A stretch of DNA of 64,000 nt from Leclercia adecarboxylata (GTDB lineage: Bacteria; Pseudomonadota; Gammaproteobacteria; Enterobacterales; Enterobacteriaceae), in NCBI RefSeq assembly GCF_006874705.1, contig NZ_CP035382.1:992001-1056000 (forward strand), in the 5' to 3' direction. A program made the position numbers and the translations under genes. This document shows, in pieces, positions 8,046 to 16,732 of the stretch (positions are counted from its first letter, which is position 1; the number at the start of each line of letters is the position of its first letter). The notes below the pieces were generated by a model. It saw only the letters and a list, made by a program, of their open reading frames with translations, had not been told where the DNA came from and did no database searches.

Positions 8046-8921
8046 TCACACAGGATCCGCCTGGTGCTGAAGCCAGTGCCGCAGCCAGTTTCCCGCCGTC
8101 CCCGGCGGAGAGCGCTTATTCCACACCAGATCGATCGCTACCGAACGCGGCCAGCCCGGCACGTTGAGCTGCACCAGGGCTTTCGCAGGGGAAAACTCTG
8201 CCACCAGCGCACAGGGCAGCGCGCACCAGCCGAAGCCCTGCACCGCCATGCTGAGCAACATCAGGTAGTTGGGCGCAGACCACACCGGCCCCTGGGCCAG
8301 CACCGGTTCGCGCTCCAGATAGGTGTTCAGGCGCAGCTCCCGCCAGCCGTGCAGTTCATCAGCTTCAGTGCGCTTTTGCGCGGCGAGGGGATGCGTGGCG
8401 GAGGTATAGATCGCCATGTGGGTCTGCATCGGCAGGCGAACGGCGGCAATGTCGGTGGGATAACTCTCCCGCGCCTCCGTGAGGCCGATGTGCGCCCGCC
8501 CTTTTTGCAGCAGGTCGATGACATCTTCTTCTTCACCGATGAGGCATTCGAATTCGGTATGGGGAAAACGCTCGTCAAAACGAAACAGCATCTCCTCCAG
8601 CACGTCCGGGTGCAGGGTGTCGGAGAGCACAAAGGCCAGCCGCGCTTCGGTCTCTTCACTGAGGGAGACCGCCAGCTCGTCAAGCCGCGCGCTGGCGGCG
8701 AGGATCGACTGAACGTAGCCCAGCACCTGTTTACCCTGGGCGGTGAGCACCGGCTGACGGGCGCTGCGATCGAACAGCGCGAAGCCGAGATCATCTTCCA
8801 GATGGGCGATGGCGGTGCTGATGGTGGACTGACTTTTGCGCAGGCGGCGGGCGGCAGCGGAGAACGAGCCGGCGGCAACCGTCTCGACAAACGCCGTTAA
8901 GGCTTCGGGGGAGTAGCGCAT
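8046..8921 (-). CDS. LysR-family transcriptional regulator, divergent from a PACE efflux gene
   Basis: A 291-residue LysR-type regulator. The N-terminal winged helix-turn-helix is clear (LTAFVETVAAGSFSAAARRL, then SQSTISTAIAHLEDDLGFAL, residues about 8-53), followed by the usual two-lobed effector domain with the LNTYLEREPV and LLSMAVQGFGWCALP segments. It is transcribed away from the PACE transporter gene with about 105 bp between the two, the standard LysR arrangement for controlling a neighbour; AceR-AceI in Acinetobacter is the known parallel. The inducing compound is unknown. Confidence 0.88.
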   Translation of the reverse strand: MRYSPEALTAFVETVAAGSFSAAARRLRKSQSTISTAIAHLEDDLGFALFDRSARQPVLTAQGKQVLGYVQSILAASARLDELAVSLSEETEARLAFVLSDTLHPDVLEEMLFRFDERFPHTEFECLIGEEEDVIDLLQKGRAHIGLTEARESYPTDIAAVRLPMQTHMAIYTSATHPLAAQKRTEADELHGWRELRLNTYLEREPVLAQGPVWSAPNYLMLLSMAVQGFGWCALPCALVAEFSPAKALVQLNVPGWPRSVAIDLVWNKRSPPGTAGNWLRHWLQHQADPV

Positions 8922-9027
8922 GATGTATCTACTTTATCGATGGAATCCAACTTTTATATATCAGTTTTAACGATAAAAATAGCGACCTGATTCTGCCCAT
9001 CCTGGCAGGTTAATGAGGTATCAGGTT

Positions 9028-9489
9028 ATGCAGCACGACGATATTCAACACCGAAAACTGCCGGAGCGTATCTTCCACGCCGTCTGTTTCGAGGGCATCG
9101 CCACGGCGATCCTCGCCCCGACCACCGCCTGGCTGATGCAGCGTCCGGTGCTGGAGATGGGCGGATTGACTATTCTGCTCGCCACCACGGCGATGATCTG
9201 GAATATCATCTATAACGCCGGTTTTGACAGACTGTGGCCGCGGCATATCGTTACCCGCACCGCCAAAGTTCGCGCCCTCCACGCCCTCGGCTTTGAGGTC
9301 GGGTTTATTTTTATCGGCGTCGGCATTGTGTCGCTGGTGCTGGGCGTAAGCCTGTTGCAGGCGTTTACCTTAGAGATTGGCTTCTTTATTTTCTTCCTGC
9401 CGTACACCATGGTCTATAACTGGGCGTACGACACCCTGCGCGATCGCCTCATGAAGCGACGCCAGCAGCGACAGCCTGCCACCTGGTAA
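9028..9489 (+). CDS. PACE-family multidrug/biocide efflux transporter
   Basis: Inner-membrane proton-driven exporter of cationic biocides in families such as AceI. It consists of two tandem bacterial transmembrane pair domains: FHAVCFEGIATAILAPTTAWLM with a second helix, then ALHALGFEVGFIFIGVGIVS with the fourth helix. The glutamate in FEG of helix 1 is the conserved proton-coupling acidic residue of the family, and FEVG mirrors it in repeat 2. I chose the ATG at 9028 (153 residues) because GAGG lies 9 nt before it; an in-frame ATG at 9013 has poor spacing. The substrate is not predictable. Confidence 0.82.
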   Translation: MQHDDIQHRKLPERIFHAVCFEGIATAILAPTTAWLMQRPVLEMGGLTILLATTAMIWNIIYNAGFDRLWPRHIVTRTAKVRALHALGFEVGFIFIGVGIVSLVLGVSLLQAFTLEIGFFIFFLPYTMVYNWAYDTLRDRLMKRRQQRQPATW

Positions 9490-9607
9490 TCCCTCCGGCC
9501 GGAAATGCTTTCCGGCCTGCTTAAACCCGCGTCAGCCACCACGCCAACTGATGATTATGGTAAAATAGTCTCCTTTTTGTTGGTTTTATAGTTGATACTT
9601 TTCTCTC

Positions 9608-10837
9608 ATGTCGAAAATATGGTCTAAAGAAGAGACCCTCTGGAGCTTTGCCCTGTACGGCACGGCCGTGGGCGCAGGAACCCTGTTTCTGCCCATCCAG
9701 CTGGGATCTGCGGGCGCTGTCGTCCTGTTTATCACCGCCCTTGTGGCATATCCATTCACCTACTGGCCCCACAAAGCGCTATGCCAGTTCATCCTCTCGG
9801 CAAAAACAAAAGGCAGCGAAGGGATCACCGGCGCGGTCACCCACTACTACGGTAAAAAGATCGGCAATCTAATCACCACGCTCTACTTTGTCGCCTTTTT
9901 TGTGGTGGTGCAGATCTACGCCGTGGCGATCACCAACTCGCTGACCGAACAGCTGGCGAAGCATATAACGGTGGACACCACCGTGCGGGTGCTGGTCAGT
10001 CTGGGCGTCGTGCTGGCGTTGAATCTGATCTTTTTGATGGGGCGTCATGTCACCATCCGGGTGATGGGCTTTCTGGTCTTTCCGCTGATTGCTTACTTCC
10101 TGCTGGTGTCGCTGTACCTCACCCACAGCTGGCAGCCCTCGCTGCTCACCAGCCAGATGACGGTGGATAAGCACACCCTGCACCAGGTGTGGATCTCTAT
10201 TCCGGTGATGGTGTTCGCCTTCAGCCATACCCCGATTATTTCGACCTTTGCCGTCGACCGGCAGGAGAAATATGGCGACGCCGCGATGGGCAAATGCACC
10301 CGCATCATGAAGGTGGCGTACCTGATCATCTGCCTGAGCGTGCTGTTCTTTGTCTTCAGCTGCCTGCTGTCGATCCCGCCGTCCTATATCGTCGCCGCCA
10401 AAGAGGAAGGAGTCACTATTCTCTCCGCGCTCTCGATGATGCCCTCCTCCCCTTCCTGGCTTGGGATTTCCGGAATTGTTGTCGCCATCATCGCGATGTC
10501 GAAGTCGTTTCTCGGCACCTATTTTGGCGTGATTGAGGGGGCAACGGAGATAGTGAAATCAGGATTAAATCAGGTTGGGGTGAAGAAAAGCCGGGCCTTT
10601 AATCGGGCCGTGTCGGTGATGGGGGTCTCTCTGATCACTTTTGCGGTGTGCTGCATTAATCCCAATGCCATCTCGATGATCTACGCCATCAGCGGGCCGC
10701 TTATCGCCATGATCCTGTTTATCATGCCGACCCTGTCGACCTTCCTGATCCCGGCCCTGAAGCCTTACCGCTCCGTCGGCAATGTGCTGACGCTGATTGT
10801 CGGGGTGTTATGCGTGTCGGTAATGTTTATTGCTTAA
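9608..10837 (+). CDS. yqeG: Inner-membrane amino acid permease YqeG (HAAAP family)
   Basis: Predicted proton- or sodium-coupled hydroxy/aromatic amino acid transporter of 409 residues, the same length as E. coli YqeG and in the same neighbourhood as yqeF. About eleven hydrophobic helices are visible, beginning with LWSFALYGTAVGAGTLFLPI. The central ISIPVMVFAFSHTPIISTFA and FLGTYFGVIEG segments are typical of the SdaC/TdcC/YqeG branch. Its substrate has not been established to my knowledge; serine or threonine is a family-based guess. Confidence 0.88.
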   Translation: MSKIWSKEETLWSFALYGTAVGAGTLFLPIQLGSAGAVVLFITALVAYPFTYWPHKALCQFILSAKTKGSEGITGAVTHYYGKKIGNLITTLYFVAFFVVVQIYAVAITNSLTEQLAKHITVDTTVRVLVSLGVVLALNLIFLMGRHVTIRVMGFLVFPLIAYFLLVSLYLTHSWQPSLLTSQMTVDKHTLHQVWISIPVMVFAFSHTPIISTFAVDRQEKYGDAAMGKCTRIMKVAYLIICLSVLFFVFSCLLSIPPSYIVAAKEEGVTILSALSMMPSSPSWLGISGIVVAIIAMSKSFLGTYFGVIEGATEIVKSGLNQVGVKKSRAFNRAVSVMGVSLITFAVCCINPNAISMIYAISGPLIAMILFIMPTLSTFLIPALKPYRSVGNVLTLIVGVLCVSVMFIA

Positions 10838-11393
10838 AGCGGGGATGAGTGTGATAACGCTGCCGGGAAAGGCCATACAGCACGTGAGTGGCAAGCCGGT
10901 GATCGGCCGGCAGCGACGGGTGCAGAAAGTGCCCCTGTTTAATCATTCCCAGGCGTTGCATTAACGACTCAGAAGAGACGTTGTGGATGGAGGTAAAAGA
11001 GACCACCTCGTCCAGCTCCAGCACCTCAAAGGCATACGCCAGGCAGGCCGTTGCGGCTTCACAGGCAAACCCCTTGTGCCAGAACGGTTTTGCCAGTCGC
11101 CAGCCAATTTCAGTGCAGGGTGAAAATGAAAAACGGTCAGGCTGATGATGCAGGCCGACCATGCCGAGAAAGGTCCCGCTGGCCTTCTCCTCCACCGCCC
11201 AGAATCCCCAGCCGTTGAGGTCAATGAGCGCGTGAAAGCGCTCTGCCAGCGCATCGCTCTCTTCCCGGCTCAGGAGCGCGGGGAAGCAGCCCATCACCTC
11301 CGGGTCACTGTTCAGCGCGGCAAATGGCGCCAGATCCTCTGGTCGCCATTGCCGGAGCCGTACCCGTGCGGTTTCAGGCGCGGATATCGTCAT
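10827..11393 (-). CDS. GNAT-family N-acetyltransferase (RimJ/RimL-like)
   Basis: A 188-residue acetyl-CoA-dependent acetyltransferase. The order is [20 protein letters not shown] (strand 1-helix 1), [20 protein letters not shown] (central sheet), [20 protein letters not shown] with the acyl-CoA binding loop, and [18 protein letters not shown], which marks the RimL-type subfamily. I start it at MTISAPE, whose ATG overlaps the end of yjdJ by 20 bp; the longer frame lacks a ribosome site. Its last 11 bp overlap the end of convergent yqeG. It is the third gene of the yjdI-yjdJ cluster; its substrate is unknown. Confidence 0.83.
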   Translation of the reverse strand: MTISAPETARVRLRQWRPEDLAPFAALNSDPEVMGCFPALLSREESDALAERFHALIDLNGWGFWAVEEKASGTFLGMVGLHHQPDRFSFSPCTEIGWRLAKPFWHKGFACEAATACLAYAFEVLELDEVVSFTSIHNVSSESLMQRLGMIKQGHFLHPSLPADHRLATHVLYGLSRQRYHTHPRFKQ

Positions 11394-11646
11394 ACTCGCG
11401 GGTGTTATCAAATTCGTGTTTCGCAAACGGGCACAGAGGGATGATTTTGCGGTTCTCTGCGCGCATCTTTTCTACCACCTTCGCCACCAGCTGTTTGCCC
11501 ACGCCCTGCCCTTTCAGGCTGGGATCGACATCGGTATGCTCAATAATGCTGAGGTGTTCGCCGGTGGGAACAAAGACAATTTCCGCGACCTGGTTGCCAT
11601 CGGCATCATTCACATAAAACTTGTTATGGCCTTCCTGAATTTCCAT
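11374..11646 (-). CDS. yjdJ: YjdJ-family small N-acetyltransferase
   Basis: A 90-residue minimal GNAT protein. It has [38 protein letters not shown] with the acetyl-CoA pyrophosphate loop, and [18 protein letters not shown], the pattern of the YjdJ/Gtn subgroup. It follows yjdI by 10 bp and overlaps the RimL-like gene downstream, so the three are probably co-transcribed. A physiological substrate is not known to me. Confidence 0.87.
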   Translation of the reverse strand: MEIQEGHNKFYVNDADGNQVAEIVFVPTGEHLSIIEHTDVDPSLKGQGVGKQLVAKVVEKMRAENRKIIPLCPFAKHEFDNTREYDDIRA

Positions 11647-11656
11647 GGGTTCTCGC

Positions 11657-11887
11657 TTATTTGTGGCGGTATTTGAGTGCGCCGCTTGGGCAGGTATCGA
11701 TCACACGCACAACCGTATCAACATCCACTTCATCAGGGATGATCCACGGCTTACGTTTCAGGTTGAAGAGTCTGGCGCTGCCACGCACGCAGTTTCCCGC
11801 GTGCTGACAAATACCGGTATTGAAGTAGACATCAATTTTCTCACCGGTATAGGCCCGGTATCCCGCTTGCAGGAGATCGTTATCCAT
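11657..11887 (-). CDS. yjdI: YjdI-family iron-sulfur (4Fe-4S mono-cluster) protein
   Basis: A 76-residue cytoplasmic protein with a ferredoxin-like cysteine pattern: [12 protein letters not shown] (Cys pair about residues 27-34) and [10 protein letters not shown] near the end. Three conserved cysteines and a histidine are a plausible cluster-binding set. It starts the yjdI-yjdJ-GNAT cluster. The family usually partners YjdJ but its role is not established. Confidence 0.85.
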   Translation of the reverse strand: MDNDLLQAGYRAYTGEKIDVYFNTGICQHAGNCVRGSARLFNLKRKPWIIPDEVDVDTVVRVIDTCPSGALKYRHK

Positions 11888-11960
11888 GACATTGCCTCTG
11901 TAATTATTATGAGTTTGGGAACAAGCATAGCGTTGGCGTGCAGCTTCAAAAAGTTAACAT

Positions 11961-12233
11961 TTATTTAATGTATGAATCCAGCACCTTCAGCACGACATCA
12001 AGATCCTCTTCCCGCTTCACTTCATCGCCTTCATGAACGATATGCTCAGTGAGATGGCCCTTAATCACTTCCCGCATTAAGCCGTTTACCGCCCCGCGGA
12101 TCGCCGCGATCTGCTGCAGCACCGCAGCACATTCGTGCGGCTCGTCCAGCATCTTTTTCAGCGCCGCGACCTGACCCTGAATTTTATTGGTGCGGGCTTT
12201 AAGCTTCTGTTTATCACGGATGGTATGCGACAC
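11961..12233 (-). CDS. rcnR: Nickel/cobalt-responsive repressor RcnR
   Basis: Tetrameric all-helical CsoR/RcnR-family repressor that releases DNA when Ni(II) or Co(II) binds. I start at a GTG (12233), giving the [15 protein letters not shown]-terminus and exactly 90 residues as in E. coli; the longer open frame would run through the operators. The metal ligands H3, C35, H60 and H64 are all present, and the N-terminal amine would be the further ligand. It is divergent from rcnA, and two matching operators lie in the gap between them. Confidence 0.95.
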   Translation of the reverse strand: MSHTIRDKQKLKARTNKIQGQVAALKKMLDEPHECAAVLQQIAAIRGAVNGLMREVIKGHLTEHIVHEGDEVKREEDLDVVLKVLDSYIK

Positions 12234-12283
12234 GTGGCACCTCGTTAACCGAAAAATCAACGCTGATTGTAACATCGACGATC

Positions 12284-12298
12284 TACTGGGGGGTAGTA
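12284..12298. promoter_or_regulatory. RcnR operator, site 1
   Basis: TACTGGGGGGTAGTA fits the TACT-G6-N-AGTA RcnR recognition pattern exactly. It lies between the divergent rcnR and rcnA starts. Confidence 0.88.
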
Positions 12299-12303
12299 TA
12301 CTG

Positions 12304-12318
12304 TACTGGGGGGGAGTA
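12304..12318. promoter_or_regulatory. RcnR operator, site 2
   Basis: TACTGGGGGGGAGTA is a second exact TACT-G6-N-AGTA site in the same orientation, 20 bp from the first, about two helical turns. It lies 38 bp before the rcnA ATG. Confidence 0.88.
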
Positions 12319-12355
12319 GAATCAGGGCACCAACAACTCACAAACAACGCTTCTC

Positions 12356-13222
12356 ATGAACGAATTTACCGCTCTTCTTCAGCAAGGTAATGCCTGGTTT
12401 TTTATTCCCAGCGCCATCTTATTAGGTGCTTTACACGGCCTGGAGCCCGGCCATTCCAAAACCATGATGGCGGCTTTTATCATCGCCATTAAAGGCACGG
12501 TGCGGCAGGCCGTGATGCTTGGGCTGGCCGCGACGATTTCCCATACCGCCATCGTCTGGCTGATTGCCTTTGGCGGGATGTACCTCAGCAACAGGTTCAC
12601 CGCGGAATCGGCTGAGCCCTGGCTACAGGTGATCTCTGCGATCGTTATTCTGAGCACCGCGGTGTGGATGTTCTGGCGCACATGGCAAGGGGAGAAGAGC
12701 TGGCTGGAGGAGACGCAGGGGCATGCTGACCACCACCACCATGATCACCACCATGACCATGACCATGACCACCATGATCATCATCACGAACACGAACACG
12801 ATCGTGCCGAGCTGGAAGGGCTGGAGGTCAATTCGAAGGCGTATCAGGATGCCCACGAGCGCGCTCATGCCCATGATATTCAGCGCCGCTTCGCCGGCAG
12901 AGAGGTAACTAACGGGCAGATCCTGCTGTTCGGCCTCACCGGAGGTCTGATCCCCTGCCCGGCCGCCATCACCGTACTGCTTATCTGTATCCAGCTGAAA
13001 GCCTTAACCCTGGGCGCAACGCTGGTGGTCAGTTTCAGCATGGGGCTGGCGCTTACCCTGGTGACCGTTGGCGTAGGGGCCGCGGTGAGCGTACGTCAGG
13101 TGGCAAAACGCTGGAGCGGGTTTAATACGATGGCCAGGAGAGCCCCCTACTTCTCCAGCGTGCTGATTGGGCTGGTGGGGATTTATATGGGGATCCATGG
13201 TTTTTTGGGCGTAATGCGATAA
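12356..13222 (+). CDS. rcnA: Nickel/cobalt efflux protein RcnA
   Basis: Inner-membrane exporter of nickel and cobalt, 288 residues with about six helices. HGLEPGHSKTMMAAF (about residues 24-38) is the first signature of the NicO superfamily, and GLTGGLIPCPAAITVLL (about 192-208) the second. Between them, residues about 122-149 form a cytoplasmic loop with 17 histidines among Asp and Glu residues, the probable metal-capture segment. The gene is divergent from rcnR across tandem operators, so it should be derepressed by excess Ni or Co. Confidence 0.96.
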   Translation: MNEFTALLQQGNAWFFIPSAILLGALHGLEPGHSKTMMAAFIIAIKGTVRQAVMLGLAATISHTAIVWLIAFGGMYLSNRFTAESAEPWLQVISAIVILSTAVWMFWRTWQGEKSWLEETQGHADHHHHDHHHDHDHDHHDHHHEHEHDRAELEGLEVNSKAYQDAHERAHAHDIQRRFAGREVTNGQILLFGLTGGLIPCPAAITVLLICIQLKALTLGATLVVSFSMGLALTLVTVGVGAAVSVRQVAKRWSGFNTMARRAPYFSSVLIGLVGIYMGIHGFLGVMR

Positions 13223-13300
13223 ATCGCTGATAACCATGTTTATTGTATTGTCTTTAAGGTAGTCTGTTTTCTTTATCAGCAGACTGCCCGGAGCGCCTGA

Positions 13301-13534
13301 ATGACGATGGATAACCCCCTCTATTTGAAAGGATTAGTTGTTATATTGCTTGCCTTTTGGGCATGGGACGCAATCAAAACAAAGCGAAAAAAACGATCTG
13401 CTGACCCAGCCATTGCACACGCTGATGCCAGGGAACGCAACGCATGGCGCTATGTCAGATGGGGGTTTCGGGTAATACAGATCGCCTGTGCGCTCTATTT
13501 TGTACAGATGCTGATTCAGATCTTACTGGCGTAG
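13301..13534 (+). CDS. Small membrane protein, unknown function
   Basis: A 77-residue protein preceded by GGAG with 7-nt spacing. It has an N-terminal hydrophobic helix (YLKGLVVILLAFWAWDA), a basic and polar middle (KTKRKKRSADPAIAHADARE) and a second helix (VIQIACALYFVQMLIQILLA), so it is a likely two-pass inner-membrane protein. I do not recognise a family. It stands alone between rcnA and the glycine tRNA gene. The translation signal and clean two-helix layout make it more than a chance frame. Confidence 0.6.
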   Translation: MTMDNPLYLKGLVVILLAFWAWDAIKTKRKKRSADPAIAHADARERNAWRYVRWGFRVIQIACALYFVQMLIQILLA

Positions 13535-13569
13535 GTTTGCAGGGAGTAAGGGAACAGACAAAGGAATTA

Positions 13570-13643
13570 TGGAGCGGGCGAAGGGAATCGAACCCTCGTA
13601 TAGAGCTTGGGAAGCTCTCGTTCTACCATTGAACTACGCCCGC
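13570..13643 (-). tRNA. glyU: tRNA-Gly (anticodon CCC)
   Basis: A 74-nt cloverleaf on the minus strand. The acceptor stem pairs GCGGGCG with CGCCCGC, followed by a U discriminator and an encoded CCA. The anticodon arm is AGAGC-TTCCCAA-GCTCT, giving anticodon CCC for GGG codons, and the T loop reads GGTTCGATTCC. The position beside ygeR is that of E. coli glyU. No integrated element is attached to its 3' end. Confidence 0.97.
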
Positions 13644-13723
13644 TTTGAGGTGCGTAAAGCATTATAGACCTTACGCCTCTTCTGACAAGACTCCCGTACG
13701 CTAACCGGCGATTTAATAACCAC

Positions 13724-14443
13724 TTAGCACTTCGGTTTGCCGCCCGGCGCCGGTAAATAGCGTACCGGATCGATCGCCGTCGCCTTATAACGGATCTGGA
13801 AATGCAGCGCCACGGTATTGGAGCCGGTGCTGCCCATGGTGGCGATCTTCTGCCCGGCCTTCACGTTTTGTCCGTTATTCACCAGCAGAGTGTCGTTATG
13901 GGCATAGGCGGTGATGTAGTCCTCGCCATGCTTAATCATGATCAGGTTGCCATAACCGCGCAGCTGGTTGCCGACATAGACCACCTTGCCCGCATCAGAA
14001 GCATACACAGGCGACCCGCGGGTACCGGCGATATCAATCCCTTTATTTCCCCCTTCTGCGGTGGAGTAGGGTATCACCACTTTTCCGCTGGCAGGCCAGA
14101 CCCAGCAGCGCTGCCCGACGGGCGGCCAGGAGGACTTAGGTACGGCGTAAGAAGGCGTGACCGCGGCGGTTTTACCTTTGCTCTTTGAAGAGGATTTTTT
14201 GGCCGTGGCGCTGCTGCCGTTTACCTTCAGCTTTTGTCCCACTTCAATGGTGTAAGGTGGCGAAATATTATTCAGACGCGCCAGATCCCTCACGCTGGTG
14301 CCGGTCGTACGCGAGATGCGGTACAGCGTATCGCCGCGTTTAACGGTATACACAGGACCAGAATCCGATGCCTGATTGCCCGCGCATCCCGCCAGCAACA
14401 GGGCCAGGATCAGGCAAAACAGAGCAGAAACGGGTTTTTTCAT
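13724..14443 (-). CDS. actS: Amidase activator lipoprotein ActS (YgeR), LysM + degenerate LytM
   Basis: Outer-membrane lipoprotein that activates septal amidases rather than cutting peptidoglycan. From [10 protein letters not shown] it has 239 residues: lipobox LLAGC with Cys20, a LysM domain ([17 protein letters not shown], about 31-74), a basic Ser/Lys linker, then a LytM/M23 fold (about 130-235). The zinc ligands are lost: the HxxxD region reads NKGIDIAG and the HxH motif reads ALHF. That loss fits an activator, as in EnvC, NlpD and E. coli ActS. The upstream in-frame extension lacks a signal sequence. Confidence 0.93.
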   Translation of the reverse strand: MKKPVSALFCLILALLLAGCAGNQASDSGPVYTVKRGDTLYRISRTTGTSVRDLARLNNISPPYTIEVGQKLKVNGSSATAKKSSSKSKGKTAAVTPSYAVPKSSWPPVGQRCWVWPASGKVVIPYSTAEGGNKGIDIAGTRGSPVYASDAGKVVYVGNQLRGYGNLIMIKHGEDYITAYAHNDTLLVNNGQNVKAGQKIATMGSTGSNTVALHFQIRYKATAIDPVRYLPAPGGKPKC

Positions 14444-14625
14444 CGGGCTTCCTGCAAACAAAACAGTTCCTCGGTCAACGTGAATGGCCGCGCTATGATA
14501 GCAGCCCCGACTGATATGGGTCAGCCCTTTTCCGCTCTGGGCGACAAACCGTTCGTATAAGAATGCAGTATAATAATGCCGCTGATGGTGCTGAACCATC
14601 TGGCATGTTTGGTACTGGAGCACGA

Positions 14626-15168
14626 ATGAGTATTCAAGAACACGTTATTTTGGTAAACGACCAGGGAATGGTGATTGGCACTCAGGAAAAATATGCCGCA
14701 CACACCTCTCATACCCCACTGCACCTGGCATTCTCCTCCTGGCTCTTTAACGCCAATGATGAATGCCTGATTACCCGACGCGCACTGAGCAAAAAAGCCT
14801 GGCCCGGCGTCTGGACGAACTCGGTCTGCGGCCATCCGCAGTCTGGCGAAGAGACAGAACAGGCAATAATCCGCCGCTGCCGTTTCGAAGTGGGTGCCGA
14901 AATTGCCAATATCACCCCCGTTGCGCCTGAGTTTCGCTACCGTAAAATCGACCCTTCCGGGATTGTTGAAAACGAAATTTGCCCGGTATTTGCCGCTCGC
15001 ATCACGAATGAAATAACAATAAATGATGATGAAGTGATGGATTATCAGTGGGTTGAGCTGGAGGCATTATTCCGCGCGCTGGATGCCACGCCCTGGGCCT
15101 TTAGCCCGTGGATGGTCATGGAAGCGAGTACGGCTCGCGAGGCACTCAGAGCCTTCGCGGCGCAATAA
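14626..15168 (+). CDS. idi: Isopentenyl-diphosphate delta-isomerase type I Idi
   Basis: Interconverts isopentenyl and dimethylallyl diphosphate for isoprenoid synthesis in the cytoplasm. From [10 protein letters not shown] (preceded by GGAG) it has 180 residues, two shorter than in E. coli. The Nudix fold and active site are visible: metal ligands H26, H33 and H70, catalytic C68 in TNSVCGH, and E115/E117 in [10 protein letters not shown]. It ends at a strong terminator and converges on lysS, as in E. coli. Confidence 0.95.
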   Translation: MSIQEHVILVNDQGMVIGTQEKYAAHTSHTPLHLAFSSWLFNANDECLITRRALSKKAWPGVWTNSVCGHPQSGEETEQAIIRRCRFEVGAEIANITPVAPEFRYRKIDPSGIVENEICPVFAARITNEITINDDEVMDYQWVELEALFRALDATPWAFSPWMVMEASTAREALRAFAAQ

Positions 15169-15194
15169 AAAAGCCCCTTTCGGGGCTTTTTTTA
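15167..15194. terminator. Bidirectional terminator between idi and lysS
   Basis: AAAAAAGCCCC-TTTC-GGGGCTTTTTTT: a GC stem flanked by A and T tracts that works in both directions for the convergent genes. Confidence 0.88.
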
Positions 15195-15205
15195 CATCTT
15201 AACGC

Positions 15206-16723
15206 TTACTTCACCGGACGCATCGCCGGGAACAGGATCACGTCGCGGATGGTGTGGCTGTTGGTGAACAGCATAACCATACGGTCGATACCAATACCCA
15301 GGCCCGCTGTTGGCGGCAGGCCGTGCTCCAGCGCGGTCACGTAGTCTTCGTCGAAGAACATCGCTTCGTCGTCGCCTGCGGCTTTCGCATCAACTTGGTC
15401 CTGGAAGCGCTGCGCCTGATCTTCTGCATCGTTCAGCTCGCTAAAGCCGTTGCCGATTTCGCGGCCACCGATGAAGAATTCAAAGCGGTCGGTGATCTCC
15501 GGGTTCTCGTCATTACGACGCGCCAGCGGAGAAACCTCTGCCGGGTACTCGGTGATGAAGGTCGGCTGAATCAGGTGCGCTTCGGCCACTTCTTCGAAGA
15601 TCTCGGTCACGATACGGCCCAGACCCCAGCTCTTCTCAACCTTGATACCGATGCTTTCGGCGATCGCTTTCGCAGAATCGAAGTTATCCAGATCGGCCAT
15701 CTCGGTTTCCGGACGGTACTTCTTGATCGCTTCGCGCATGGTCAGCTTAACGAACGGCTTGCCGAAATCGAAGACCTCTTCACCGTAAGGCACTTCAGTG
15801 GTGCCCAGAATGTTCTGCGCCAGAGTACGGAACAGAGATTCGGTCAGCTCGATCAGATCTTTGTAATCCGCATACGCCATATAGAGTTCCATCATGGTGA
15901 ACTCTGGGTTATGACGTACGGAGATGCCTTCGTTACGGAAGTTACGGTTGATCTCGAATACGCGGTCGAAACCACCAACCACCAGACGCTTCAGGTACAG
16001 TTCCGGCGCGATACGCAGGTACATGTCGAGGTCCAGGGCGTTGTGATGGGTGATGAATGGACGCGCGGACGCACCGCCCGGGATCACCTGCATCATTGGG
16101 GTTTCCACTTCCATAAAGTCGCGGGCTACCATGAACTGACGAATGCCAGCCATAATCTGGGAGCGAATTTTGAAGGTGTTGCGGGATTCATCGTTAGAAA
16201 TGAGATCCAGGTAGCGCTGACGGTAGCGCGCTTCCTGATCCTGCAGGCCGTGGAACTTGTCCGGCAGCGGGCGCAGGGCTTTTGTCAGCAGACGCAGCTC
16301 GGTGCAGTGAATGGACAGCTCGCCGGTCTTGGTTTTGAACAGCTTGCCTTTAGCGCCGAGGATATCGCCCAGGTCCCATTTCTTGAACTGCTCGTTGTAG
16401 ATCCCTTCCGGCAGATCGTCGCGGGAAACGTACAGCTGGATGCGGCCACCCACGTCCTGCAGCGTAATAAAGGAGGCTTTACCCATGATACGACGGGTCA
16501 TCATGCGGCCTGCAACGGCCACTTCGATGTTCAGCGCTTCCAGCTCTTCGTTCTCTTTAGCGTCGAAGTCAGCGTGCAGTTGGTCTGAGGTACGATCGCG
16601 ACGGAAATCGTTCGGGAACGGCACGCCCTGCTCGCGCAGTGCAGCCAGCTTCTCGCGGCGGGTTTTCAGTTCATTGTTAAGATCGACGACCGCGTCAGCG
16701 CCCTGTGCTTGTTGTTCAGACAT
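15206..16723 (-). CDS. lysS: Lysyl-tRNA synthetase, class II, LysS
   Basis: Charges tRNA-Lys in the cytoplasm. The 505 residues match the E. coli length. An OB-fold anticodon-binding domain comes first ([19 protein letters not shown] at about 70), then the class II catalytic core with motif 2 ([18 protein letters not shown], about 262-279) and motif 3 ([13 protein letters not shown], about 477-489). It lies 9 bp after prfB, and AGGAA of the gap is its ribosome site, so the two are co-transcribed. The constitutive LysS rather than LysU is inferred from the prfB linkage. Confidence 0.97.
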   Translation of the reverse strand: MSEQQAQGADAVVDLNNELKTRREKLAALREQGVPFPNDFRRDRTSDQLHADFDAKENEELEALNIEVAVAGRMMTRRIMGKASFITLQDVGGRIQLYVSRDDLPEGIYNEQFKKWDLGDILGAKGKLFKTKTGELSIHCTELRLLTKALRPLPDKFHGLQDQEARYRQRYLDLISNDESRNTFKIRSQIMAGIRQFMVARDFMEVETPMMQVIPGGASARPFITHHNALDLDMYLRIAPELYLKRLVVGGFDRVFEINRNFRNEGISVRHNPEFTMMELYMAYADYKDLIELTESLFRTLAQNILGTTEVPYGEEVFDFGKPFVKLTMREAIKKYRPETEMADLDNFDSAKAIAESIGIKVEKSWGLGRIVTEIFEEVAEAHLIQPTFITEYPAEVSPLARRNDENPEITDRFEFFIGGREIGNGFSELNDAEDQAQRFQDQVDAKAAGDDEAMFFDEDYVTALEHGLPPTAGLGIGIDRMVMLFTNSHTIRDVILFPAMRPVK

Positions 16724-16732
16724 GTTGGTTCC

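Noticed and set aside
12623..12874. 83-codon minus-strand frame rich in Val and Met
   Set aside because: It is the antisense of the RcnA histidine loop; composition is an artefact of CAY/GAY codons.
13570..13643. Genomic-island integration at the glycine tRNA gene
   Set aside because: No integrase, direct repeat or composition shift lies beside the tRNA. Neighbouring genes are conserved backbone or rcnA.
15254..16588. Long plus-strand open frame of 444 codons opposite lysS
   Set aside because: It lies entirely antisense to lysS, has no recognisable domain, and is explained by the strong codon bias of lysS.
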